Assembly (NCBI GenBank): GCA_031272845.1
Contig: JAISTA010000006.1
Span: forward strand, 1 to 6,225
Length of the DNA stretch: 6,225 bases
Reading direction: 5' to 3'
Source of the DNA: Oscillospiraceae bacterium
GTDB lineage: Bacteria; Bacillota; Clostridia; Oscillospirales; Oscillospiraceae
The notes beneath the pieces are model-generated. The model saw nothing but the letters and a program-made list of their open reading frames with translations. It had not been told where the DNA came from and made no database searches. Shown here piece after piece: positions 1-6,225 of the stretch. Position 1 is the first letter of the stretch. Each line of letters begins with the position of its first letter. The translations under genes and the position numbers were made by a program.

Positions 1-62
1 CTGCGGGGCTTTGCGGTTTCCTAAAGCTAATCCGCAATGTTGCAGTAAAAAACAAAAATCGG

Positions 63-91
63 TTGAAAAACGGAAAAAATTAATATATAAT
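63..91 (+). promoter_or_regulatory. Sigma-A-type promoter for the M50-like gene
   Basis: A -35 hexamer TTGAAA (63-68) and a perfect -10 hexamer TATAAT (86-91) are separated by exactly 17 bases in an A/T-rich stretch. This is close to the housekeeping consensus of Firmicutes. Transcription would be expected to start around base 98, leaving a leader of about 40 bases before the ATG at 140. The start region overlaps a small repeat, AGCTGTG at 94-100 and again at 102-108, which also forms the inverted pair AGCTG/CAGCT. That could be an operator, but it is too short to claim. Confidence 0.75.
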
Positions 92-129
92 GTAGCTGTG
101 CAGCTGTGATTTATTATGATTTTGCGGTC

Positions 130-136
130 GGAGGAG
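130..136 (+). promoter_or_regulatory. Ribosome binding site that fixes the start of the M50-like gene
   Basis: GGAGGAG at 130-136 sits just upstream of the ATG at 140; counting from the GGAGG core (130-134) the spacer is 5 bases. An in-frame ATG at 116 would add eight residues, but it has no Shine-Dalgarno sequence and would place this strong site inside the coding region. The start at 140 is therefore preferred. Confidence 0.8.
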
Positions 137-139
137 AAA

Positions 140-1159
140 ATGCGTACGCTGTTTGACGGCTTGATGGCGGTTTATCTGCTCGGCGTATTAGCCGGAGTTT
201 TTTTAGGCGTGATTTTTCACGAGCTTGGGCATTTGTTTTTCGGGCGTTTGACAGGTTATCATTTTGTGTCGTTTCGGCTACTTAACCGACTATGGGTAAA
301 GGACAACGAGGGTAAAATGACAGCTTCAAAAAGTGCGGGCTTAAGCGGAATTGCCGGGCAATGCCTTATGTCGCCCTGCGAGGAGGAGCGCGAATTCCGA
401 TTCGTTCTGTATAATCTTGGCAGCATTCTCGCAAATGCCGGCGCCGGTGCCGCTGCGGCTGTTCTGTATGTTTTCACGGGAAACGCTTATATAAGAATGG
501 CTTTGTTAGGCTTTGGTCTTGTAAACCTGCTGCTTGCCGCTTTGAGCTATATCCCATACAAAAAAGCGTTTATACCGAATGACGGAGCTAATGTTCGGGA
601 GGCAAGAAAATCCGAAGCCGCAGAGCACGGCTTATATGTGCTGCTGAAAGCCAACGCCGAGATGTCTAAGGGTAAAATCATGACAGATTTTCCTGAAGGT
701 TTTTTTCGGTCGGACGGCAGTGCGGATATAAACAATTATTTGGAGGCAAATCTGATTATGCTCCGCTCCGCGCAGCTAGAGGAGGCCGGTATGCTTCAGC
801 AAAGCTACGAGGAGCTGCTGCAGTTGGAGAACGCCCGGCTTCCGGTTTTCTACAGCGGGCAGATAACATTAGCTCTGATGTTTCACGAGCTTGTATATTT
901 TGAGGGTGCGGAGTGGACAACCCGCGCCCGTGCGCGAATTGAAGCAAGGACAAAAGACAAAAATTTTCAGAAGCTGCTGAAAATGAAGCACCCCGCTTTT
1001 ATGCCCTTTAGCGCCGCGAAAACCGCCTTCTTAGATTGCGAGACGGATAAGGCGCGTGAGCAGATAGACAAAGCGCGCGAGCTGACGGCGGCGCTGAGGA
1101 ATCCCGGGCAGGAGCATACAGTAACGCAGCTGCTGGACAGGCTGACGGCTCGGCTGTAG
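140..1159 (+). CDS. M50 (site-2 protease-like) family membrane metallopeptidase, substrate unknown
   Basis: A 339-residue predicted membrane protein. Residues about 8-26 form a hydrophobic helix running into HELGH (27-31), the zinc-binding HExxH motif with its catalytic Glu28. Two further hydrophobic helices lie at about 95-113 and 118-138. They are followed by IPNDG (145-149), which fits the second M50 motif, where an Asp in a DG pair is the third zinc ligand. Both halves of the zinc site are thus present, so the protein looks active rather than degenerate. The segment AGQCLM near residue 72 recalls a group of uncharacterised Clostridia M50-like proteins (from memory, not searched). Residues about 195-335 are hydrophilic and apparently helical, with TPR-like character, and may be a cytosolic partner-binding domain. 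No PDZ domain is visible, unlike RseP. The gene has its own promoter and stands alone, convergent with pyrG, so its neighbours do not indicate a substrate. The family call is fairly firm; the role is not known. Confidence 0.68.
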   Translation: MRTLFDGLMAVYLLGVLAGVFLGVIFHELGHLFFGRLTGYHFVSFRLLNRLWVKDNEGKMTASKSAGLSGIAGQCLMSPCEEEREFRFVLYNLGSILANAGAGAAAAVLYVFTGNAYIRMALLGFGLVNLLLAALSYIPYKKAFIPNDGANVREARKSEAAEHGLYVLLKANAEMSKGKIMTDFPEGFFRSDGSADINNYLEANLIMLRSAQLEEAGMLQQSYEELLQLENARLPVFYSGQITLALMFHELVYFEGAEWTTRARARIEARTKDKNFQKLLKMKHPAFMPFSAAKTAFLDCETDKAREQIDKARELTAALRNPGQEHTVTQLLDRLTARL

Positions 1160-1188
1160 GTATCGGAGCTATTTTGTATACCGCACAC

Positions 1189-1225
1189 AAAACCCCGCCG
1201 GAAGCAACGCTTCCGGCGGGGTTTT
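1189..1225. terminator. Bidirectional intrinsic terminator between the M50-like gene and pyrG
   Basis: Left arm 1189-1205 and right arm 1209-1225 are perfectly complementary over 17 bp with a three-base loop (AAC, 1206-1208). The core is GC-rich (CCCCGCCGGAAGC) and the outer four pairs are A-T. Read on either strand the hairpin therefore ends in TTTT. It lies 29 bases past the M50-like stop and, on the other strand, 39 bases past the pyrG stop. It can serve both convergent genes. The T tract is short (four) on both sides, but the stem is very stable. Confidence 0.93.
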
Positions 1226-1264
1226 AACTATATCTCAGCTTACAGTCCGACCCACATCCCGCAG

Positions 1265-2857
1265 CTATTTGCCTATACTCGCCTTTACAAATTCCCTGAA
1301 CAGCGGGTGCGCCCGATTCGGCCGCGACTTAAACTCCGGGTGGAACTGTACGCCGACAAAGAATTTATTCGCCGGAAGCTCGACGATCTCAACAAGGTTG
1401 CCGCTCGGAGACAGTCCGGACAGCACCAAGCCTTTTTCCTGAAGCGCCTCGCGGAATTCGTTGTTGAACTCAAGTCTGTGGCGGTGGCGCTCGGAAATGT
1501 CGGCCTGTCCGTAGGCGCTTATCGCGGCGGAGCCGGCTTTCAGCACGCAGGGGTACTTTCCAAGACGCATTGTGCCGCCCTTTTGCGTAATTCCGACCTG
1601 CTCCGGCATAAGATCGATGACCGGGTATTTCGTGCCCGGATCAACCTCCGTTGTGTGCGCTCCTGCAAGCCCGGCAACGTGCCGCGCAAACTCGATTACC
1701 GCCATCTGCATTCCGAGACAGATTCCGAAAAACGGAATATCGTTTTCCCGCGCGTATTTTACGGCGGAAATCATCCCCTCAATGCCGCGCTCGCCGAAGC
1801 CGCCCGGCACGATTATGCCCTGTGCGTTCTTGAGAATTTTACCGGCGTTCTCGTCAGTCAGAGTTTCCGAATCAATCCAGTCTATATCGACGATCGCGTC
1901 GTTTTCCGTTCCCGCGTGGTAAAAGGACTCCGCGATTGAAAGATACGCGTCGTGCAGCTCCGTATATTTGCCGACCAGCGCGATTTTAACCTTTTTCTTA
2001 GCCTTTAGCGTCCTGTCAACAATTGCGTGCCATTCGGTAAGATCCGGTTCGTCCGTGACGAGGCCGAGCTTGCGGCACGCGACGAGGTCAAGTCCCTCCC
2101 GCGCCATCAAAAGCGGCACCTCATAGAGAGACCGCGCCGTTATGTTCTGAATCACACAGTCTGTTTCAGTGTTGCAGAACAGGGCGATTTTGCGCTTTAA
2201 CCCGTCGGGCAGCGGCTCCGCCGTGCGGCACACGAGAATATCGGGCGTTATGCCCATTGAAAGCAGCTCCTTGACGGAGTGCTGCGTCGGCTTTGTCTTC
2301 AGCTCATTCGAGCCGGGAATCTGGACAATCAGCGAAACGTGGATATACAGCACGTTGCCGCTGCCGCGCTCCTTGCCGACCTGGCGGATCGCCTCAAGGT
2401 ACGGCTGACTTTCAATATCGCCGACTGTGCCGCCGATTTCGGTTATGACAACGTCTGTTTCTCCGTCGTCCAGGCTGTAAATGCAGCTCTTTATTTTTTC
2501 CGTGATGTGCGGAATTATCTGAACCGTCTTGCCGAGAAATTCGCCGCTGCGCTCGCTGTTGAGTACGCTCCAGTACACCTTTCCGGAGGACACGGAGGAG
2601 TTTGCCGTAAGATTTTCGTCGATAAACCGCTCGTAGTGGCCGATGTCAAGGTCGGTTTCCGCGCCGTCGTCCGTCACGAAGACCTCGCCGTGCTGAATCG
2701 GGTTCATCGTTCCGGGGTCAATGTTAAAATACGGGTCGAGCTTTTGCAGCGTAACCCGCAAACCGCGCTGCTTTAACAGCCGCCCGAGAGATGACGCGCA
2801 GATTCCCTTGCCGAGACCCGATACAACGCCGCCTGTTACAAAAATATACTTTGCCAT
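1265..2857 (-). CDS. pyrG: CTP synthase (glutamine-hydrolysing)
   Basis: Makes CTP from UTP, ATP and glutamine in the cytosol, the last step of de novo pyrimidine nucleotide synthesis. The 530 residues match the family's usual 530-545. The N-terminal synthetase domain (about 1-265) starts with the ATP loop TGGVVSGLGKG (8-18) and contains DLDIGHYERF (69-78), the Mg-ligand Glu140 in ITEIGGTVGDIES, and the UTP-site motif KTKPTQHSVKEL (187-198). A short linker leads to a class I glutamine amidotransferase domain (about 290-527) with oxyanion motif PGGFGERG (351-358), nucleophile Cys380 in GICLGMQ, and His506/Glu508 in QFHPEF. All catalytic residues are present. The stretch just before KTKPTQ reads IVQIPGSNE, where many homologues have VPYxxAAGE. 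The ATG is preceded by GAGG (2868-2871) with a rather long 10-base spacer. It is last in the minus-strand cluster, 84 bases after proB, and ends at the shared terminator. Confidence 0.98.
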   Translation of the reverse strand: MAKYIFVTGGVVSGLGKGICASSLGRLLKQRGLRVTLQKLDPYFNIDPGTMNPIQHGEVFVTDDGAETDLDIGHYERFIDENLTANSSVSSGKVYWSVLNSERSGEFLGKTVQIIPHITEKIKSCIYSLDDGETDVVITEIGGTVGDIESQPYLEAIRQVGKERGSGNVLYIHVSLIVQIPGSNELKTKPTQHSVKELLSMGITPDILVCRTAEPLPDGLKRKIALFCNTETDCVIQNITARSLYEVPLLMAREGLDLVACRKLGLVTDEPDLTEWHAIVDRTLKAKKKVKIALVGKYTELHDAYLSIAESFYHAGTENDAIVDIDWIDSETLTDENAGKILKNAQGIIVPGGFGERGIEGMISAVKYARENDIPFFGICLGMQMAVIEFARHVAGLAGAHTTEVDPGTKYPVIDLMPEQVGITQKGGTMRLGKYPCVLKAGSAAISAYGQADISERHRHRLEFNNEFREALQEKGLVLSGLSPSGNLVEIVELPANKFFVGVQFHPEFKSRPNRAHPLFREFVKASIGK

Positions 2858-2889
2858 CGTAAAAAAACCTCAATTTCCCTATCATTAGA

Positions 2890-2918
2890 AGACGCGCCGC
2901 CCAAAATCGGCGCGGTCT
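2890..2918 (-). promoter_or_regulatory. GC-rich hairpin in the proB-pyrG spacer
   Basis: In minus-strand RNA, AGA-C-CGCGCCG pairs with CGGCGCG-UCU: seven GC pairs plus three more beyond a single bulged C (position 2915), closing an eight-base loop (2900-2907). It sits between the proB stop and the pyrG ribosome site at 2868-2871. No U tract follows (next bases UCUAAUGAUAGGG), so it does not look like a normal intrinsic terminator. It may be an RNA stability or processing element or part of pyrG control. The structure is seen in the sequence; the function is inferred. Confidence 0.4.
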
Positions 2919-2932
2919 CCGCAATAACACGT

Positions 2933-2938
2933 ATAATA
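2933..2938 (-). promoter_or_regulatory. Possible -10 element of an internal pyrG promoter
   Basis: On the minus strand TATTAT (2938 to 2933) matches five of six -10 consensus bases. The best -35 candidate, TTGAGC inside the end of proB, is about 20 bases upstream, which is too far for a good sigma-A promoter. It may be chance in an A/T-rich spot, so this is a weak candidate only. Confidence 0.2.
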
Positions 2939-2941
2939 TTC

Positions 2942-3739
2942 CTAATGCTTACTCCGCAGCTCAAACAGCGTTCCCGCCGGCAGCCCCTGCGCCGCGCGGT
3001 ACAGATTGCCCGGAACTGCGCCGTTTACAATAACCGTATTGCACCCGGTTTCAGCCGCTATCATCGCGGCCTTTACCTTTGTCGCCATTCCGCCCGTTCC
3101 GAAAGCGGAGCCCGCGCCGCCGGCAAGCTCAAGTATACGCGGCGTAACCTCCGTGACCCGCGCAATCAGCTGCGCGTCGGGCTCCTCGTGCGGATTGGCG
3201 GTGAACAGGCCGTCTATGTCCGTGAGAATGACAAGCAAATCAGCGCACGTAAAGCCCGCCACGACGGCGGACAGCGTGTCGTTGTCGCCGAAAACTCTTG
3301 TGTCTGACTCGATCTCGTCAAACCCGACAGCGTCGTTTTCATTGACAACGGGGAGCACCCCGAGAGCAAACATAGCGTTAAACGTACCCAGCAGGCTCTC
3401 GCGCGAGGAGGGGCGGTTTGTGTCCTCTTTATTCAGCAGAATCTGCCCGGCTGTCACGCCGTATTCCGAAAAGAACTTGTCGTACGCGTGCATAAGCACG
3501 GACTGCCCGACTGACGCGACAGCCTGCTTTTCGCGCAGACCGGTCGGCCGTGACGGCAGATTCAGCTTTGCCGTGCCCGCGCCTATCGCGCCTGAGGTTA
3601 CAAGCGTTATCTCGCAGCCGGAATGCTTTAAGTCGGCAATTTCGCGGCAGACACGCTCAATATTGCGGTAATTCAGGCCGTTGCCGAGGTGGCAAAGCGT
3701 TGAGGTGCCGATTTTTATGACAATTTTTTGTTTCTGCAT
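2942..3739 (-). CDS. proB: Glutamate 5-kinase, short form without PUA domain
   Basis: Phosphorylates L-glutamate to glutamyl 5-phosphate using ATP, the first and usually proline-inhibited step of proline synthesis. The 265 residues cover one amino-acid-kinase domain. Visible motifs are KIGTSTL with Lys9, VTSGAIGAG (47-55), VVNENDAV (131-138, with the glutamate-site Asp136), FGDNDTLSA (150-158), ILTDIDGLFTANP (171-183) and GTGGMATKVKAA (214-225). The C-terminal PUA domain of the roughly 367-residue E. coli enzyme is absent. The protein ends cleanly after the kinase fold, as in known short forms, so this is an architecture and not a truncation. The ATG lies 28 bases after the lysA stop. The bases before it (CACAGAATAATTT) show no clear Shine-Dalgarno, which suggests translation coupled to lysA. 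The usual partner proA is not adjacent on either side. Confidence 0.95.
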   Translation of the reverse strand: MQKQKIVIKIGTSTLCHLGNGLNYRNIERVCREIADLKHSGCEITLVTSGAIGAGTAKLNLPSRPTGLREKQAVASVGQSVLMHAYDKFFSEYGVTAGQILLNKEDTNRPSSRESLLGTFNAMFALGVLPVVNENDAVGFDEIESDTRVFGDNDTLSAVVAGFTCADLLVILTDIDGLFTANPHEEPDAQLIARVTEVTPRILELAGGAGSAFGTGGMATKVKAAMIAAETGCNTVIVNGAVPGNLYRAAQGLPAGTLFELRSKH

Positions 3740-3767
3740 AAATTATTCTGTGGTGAATTGTGCGCGT

Positions 3768-5009
3768 CTACCAGATTATCGTCGCAAAATAGTCGTCCAC
3801 CGTCTCGCGGCGGCGTATTACTGAAAACGTGCCGTCCGGGTGCAAAAGAACCTCTCCGGAGCGTAGCTTTCCGTTGTAGTTATAGCCCATTGCGCGCCCG
3901 TGCGCACCCGTGTCGTGAACGCACAGCAGGTCGCCCGTTTCGATTTCCGGCAGACTGCGGTCTATCGCGAACTTGTCGTTGTTCTCGCACAGTGAGCCCG
4001 CAACGTCATACACATGGTCGTGAACCGCGTCCTCCTTTCCGAGCACGGTTATGTGGTGGTACGCGCCGTAAATCGCGGGTCGCATAAGGTCGCACGCGGA
4101 GGCGTCCACGCCGATGTATTCCTTGTAAATGTGCTTTTCGCGTATTGCGCGGGTAATCAGATGTCCGTAGGGGGCAAGCATAAAACGCCCCATTTCGGTG
4201 AACACCGCAACGTCCGTCATTCCGGCCGGCAGCAGGATTTTCTCGTACGCCTGACGAACGCCCTCGCCGATCTTCAAAATGTCGTTGACATACCCGTCTG
4301 GCTGGTAGTTTACGCCGACGCCGCCGGAAAGGTTGATAAACGCGACCTGCGCCCCTGTTTCATACTGCAAATCCCGCGCGAGCGTGAACAGCTGCTCTGC
4401 AAGCTGAGGATAGTAGTAATCCGTCAGCGTGTTTGAGGCCAAAAACGCGTGAATGCCGAATTTCTTCGCACCGAGAGCTTTTAGCCGCGCAAACGCCTCG
4501 AAAATCTGCGGACGCGTCATGCCGTATTTCGCGTCTCCGGGATTGTCCATTATATGGTTGGACACGGAGTAAATTCCGCCGGGATTATAGCGGCAGCAGA
4601 TTGTCTCCGGAATGCCGCAAAGGCGGTTTAGTACGTCAATATGCGTGATATCGTCAAGATTTATGATCGCGCCGAGGTCGTAGGCCTTGACGAACTCCTC
4701 GTCAGGCGTGTTGTTGGACGAAAACATTATCTCACTGCCTGAAAATCCGCATTTTTCGGCAAGCAGCAGCTCCGCCATAGACGCGCAGTCCGCGCCGCAG
4801 CCGTGGCTTTTCAGCAGCTTCAGCACTGCGGGAGTCGGCATTGCCTTAACCGCGAAATACTCGCGATAGCCGGGGTTCCACGAAAAGGCGGAGCTTACTC
4901 TGTCCGCGTTTTCGGATATTCCCTTTTCGTCGTAAACGTGATACGGCGTGGGGAACGCGGAGGCAATTTCCTCCGCTTTTTCTTTTGTTATAAACGGAAT
5001 TTTACTCAA
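3768..5009 (-). CDS. lysA: Diaminopimelate decarboxylase (PLP fold-type III), TTG start
   Basis: Predicted to convert meso-diaminopimelate to L-lysine and CO2, the last lysine step. From the TTG at 5009 it has 413 residues (family about 415-430). Numbered from that start, visible features are the PLP Schiff-base Lys55 in YFAVKAMP, the barrel His187 in GIHAF, the glycine loop SGGVGVNY (228-235), EMGR (272-275), CENND (341-345) and GAHGRAMGYNYNG (368-380). Three motifs vary from classic LysA: EPGR is EMGR, CESGD is CENND, and GAYG is GAHG. The lysA call is the best fit, but another decarboxylase of the family cannot be excluded. There is no ATG near the N-terminus. TTG at 5009 gives a typical MSKIPF start and follows AAAGG (5021-5025) by 11 bases. 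TTG at 5051 would add 14 basic residues, overlap the MATE gene by 11 bases and has no ribosome site. It sits 31 bases after the MATE stop and 28 before proB. Confidence 0.88.
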   Translation of the reverse strand: MSKIPFITKEKAEEIASAFPTPYHVYDEKGISENADRVSSAFSWNPGYREYFAVKAMPTPAVLKLLKSHGCGADCASMAELLLAEKCGFSGSEIMFSSNNTPDEEFVKAYDLGAIINLDDITHIDVLNRLCGIPETICCRYNPGGIYSVSNHIMDNPGDAKYGMTRPQIFEAFARLKALGAKKFGIHAFLASNTLTDYYYPQLAEQLFTLARDLQYETGAQVAFINLSGGVGVNYQPDGYVNDILKIGEGVRQAYEKILLPAGMTDVAVFTEMGRFMLAPYGHLITRAIREKHIYKEYIGVDASACDLMRPAIYGAYHHITVLGKEDAVHDHVYDVAGSLCENNDKFAIDRSLPEIETGDLLCVHDTGAHGRAMGYNYNGKLRSGEVLLHPDGTFSVIRRRETVDDYFATIIW

Positions 5010-5040
5010 TTTTACAATAACCTTTATGCTTTCGCGTTTT

Positions 5041-6225
5041 CTACTCGGCAAGCGCCGCAGAAGGTTCGTCGGCCGGGGGACCGCCGACGATTGACTTTGT
5101 TTTCCACTTGCCGTGCCTGTAGTACAGCATGGTTATGCCGCATCCGATACCGAAGCACACGAGCATCGCGTAGAACATTGTGCGTATATCGCCGTTCGGC
5201 GTATAGCCGGCCTTGACTATGGACGGATCGTAGTATTTGGCGGACATGTTGATCCAGAAAATCGTAAGCGGCACCTTCAGGAACACGTTTATGATCATCG
5301 AAATCCACATAGTGCCCGTAGCGTCGCCCGCTCCGCGCATAACACCCGAGTACGTCATATTTACAACCATCAGAAAATATGCCGGGAGCATGATTACGAT
5401 AAGATTCATGCCGAGCGAAATAATATCCGCGCGGTCCTTATCCGCCGCGTCTATAAACAGCCTGTACAGATTTTCTCCGAAAAGAAGAATTGCCGCGACC
5501 ATAACTGCCGTAAATATCAGACACATAAGAAAGCACGTGAGCGTTCCTTTTTTAACGCGGTCCCAGCGTCCCGCTCCGATATTCTGCCCGACATAGGTAC
5601 TTGCCGCCATGGAAAACGACTGGCTCGGCAAAACGGCAAAACCGTCTATGCTCATTGTCGCGGTCAGCGTCGCCATAACCATACCGCCCATTCTGTTGAT
5701 AAACGGTGTCGTGATAAGATTCGAAGCAAACATAACAGCCATCTGAATACCCGTCGGAAGCCCAAGTCTCGTAATAAGCTTGACGGTTCCCGATTTCAGC
5801 CGCAGAGTCTGCGCGGTGAAGCTGATTCCCTTTCGCATAAGAACCAGCTTGAGAACCGAAACGCCTGCGGACAGATACTGCGCGATAATTGTCGCCCATG
5901 CCGCGCCCGCGATTCCCATGTTAAACCCCCAAGGTGCGACGAACAGAATGTCAAGGAATATGTTAAGGACGACTGTGCCGATAAGCACGATAAGCGGGAA
6001 TATTGAGTCTCCGAGCCCTCGGATTATACCGCTGACGACATTGTAGAAGCCATTTGCCGCCGAACCGAGAAACAGAATGAACAGATACGGCTTTGCCATG
6101 TCAAACACGCCGGTGTAATTTCCCGCAAGGTCGTAGTTCGGAACCTGCATCAGCTTGAGAAACGCTCCTGTGAAGGGAGCCGAAAGCAGCGTGATGATAA
6201 CACTTGTTATCGCAATCAGCGTAAT
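5041..6225 (-). CDS. MATE-family multidrug/Na+ (or H+) antiporter, 5' end outside the window
   Basis: An integral membrane exporter of the MATE family, which swaps cations for organic or drug-like substrates. The 394 visible residues run open to the window edge, so roughly 50-60 N-terminal residues (the first one or two helices) are missing. The frame stays open upstream of the internal ATG at 6150 and encodes typical MATE sequence (PFTGAFLKLMQVP), so that ATG is not the start. The two pseudo-symmetric halves are visible: GIIRGLGDSIFPL in the N-lobe and GVMRGAGDATGTM in the C-lobe. Between them lie the second-half opening GLPTGIQMAVMFASN and the conserved-looking YVGQNIGAGR. The C-terminus is a short hydrophilic tail (from about residue 370) rich in Lys, Pro and Glu. 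The substrate and coupling ion cannot be read from the sequence. The stop at 5041 is 31 bases before the preferred lysA start, so co-transcription is likely although no functional link is apparent. Confidence 0.93.
   Translation of the reverse strand: MTLIAITSVIITLLSAPFTGAFLKLMQVPNYDLAGNYTGVFDMAKPYLFILFLGSAANGFYNVVSGIIRGLGDSIFPLIVLIGTVVLNIFLDILFVAPWGFNMGIAGAAWATIIAQYLSAGVSVLKLVLMRKGISFTAQTLRLKSGTVKLITRLGLPTGIQMAVMFASNLITTPFINRMGGMVMATLTATMSIDGFAVLPSQSFSMAASTYVGQNIGAGRWDRVKKGTLTCFLMCLIFTAVMVAAILLFGENLYRLFIDAADKDRADIISLGMNLIVIMLPAYFLMVVNMTYSGVMRGAGDATGTMWISMIINVFLKVPLTIFWINMSAKYYDPSIVKAGYTPNGDIRTMFYAMLVCFGIGCGITMLYYRHGKWKTKSIVGGPPADEPSAALAE

Noticed and set aside
1..46. Hairpin TTGCGG (11-16) with CCGCAA (32-37), outer CTGC/GCAG, as a terminator of an upstream gene or a leader structure
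   Set aside because: The stem is short with a 15-base loop, is followed by A-rich rather than T-rich sequence on the plus strand, and lies upstream of the promoter. Nothing supports a function.
116..139. ATG at 116 as the start of the M50-like protein
   Set aside because: It has no Shine-Dalgarno, whereas GGAGGAG immediately precedes the in-frame ATG at 140.
1307..1939. Plus-strand open frame of 210 codons opposite pyrG
   Set aside because: It lies wholly antisense to an unmistakable pyrG, has no family resemblance and no ribosome site of note, and is the kind of open antisense frame expected in codon-biased DNA.
2858..2941. Bacillus subtilis-type pyrG attenuation by reiterative G addition at a GGGC start
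   Set aside because: No GGGC start lies at the right distance from a convincing promoter, and the hairpin has no U tract. The known mechanism does not fit this spacer.
3006..3671. Plus-strand open frame of 221 codons opposite proB
   Set aside because: Low-complexity Ser/Pro/Ala-rich translation fully antisense to a conserved enzyme; a shadow.
5113..6006. Plus-strand open frame of 297 codons opposite the MATE gene
   Set aside because: The Arg/His/Asn-rich composition is the expected mirror of a hydrophobic membrane protein. No domain or start signal is recognisable.
6148..6150. ATG at 6150 as the start of the MATE gene
   Set aside because: The frame continues open to the window edge with typical MATE membrane sequence, so the gene begins outside the window.

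Overview
The window reads as an ordinary stretch of a Clostridia-type chromosome (low-to-mid G+C Firmicutes, gut-type lineage such as Oscillospiraceae/Christensenellales). This is an inference. It rests on protein flavour (a short ProB without a PUA domain, a divergent LysA, a Firmicutes-style M50-like membrane protein), a textbook sigma-A promoter with a strong GGAGG ribosome site, and G+C that looks close to one half by eye. I see no mobile element, CRISPR array, tRNA, rRNA or integration signature, and no gene-free stretch longer than about 140 bases.

Layout. Bases 1-139 hold the promoter and ribosome site of a plus-strand gene. Bases 140-1159 encode a membrane protein with intact site-2-protease (M50) zinc-site motifs and a helical C-terminal part. 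Bases 1160-1264 separate it from a convergent minus-strand cluster and carry a perfect 17-bp hairpin flanked by A4/T4 that should end transcription from both sides. The rest of the window is one minus-strand run, in transcription order: a MATE-family efflux protein (cut by the right edge), diaminopimelate decarboxylase (lysA), glutamate 5-kinase (proB) and CTP synthase (pyrG). The gaps are 31, 28 and 84 bases, so the four could share a transcript. The 84-base proB-pyrG gap holds a GC-rich hairpin and a -10-like hexamer, so pyrG may also have its own control.

How the genes relate. lysA (last step of lysine synthesis; its substrate meso-diaminopimelate is also a cell-wall precursor), proB (first step of proline synthesis) and pyrG (UTP to CTP) are core biosynthetic genes from three pathways. 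proA, the usual partner of proB, is not in the window. The MATE protein has no evident metabolic link. I found no convincing new multi-gene system. The points most worth a second look are the M50-like protein of unknown substrate, the unusual active-site motif variants in LysA, the altered loop in PyrG, and the structured proB-pyrG spacer.
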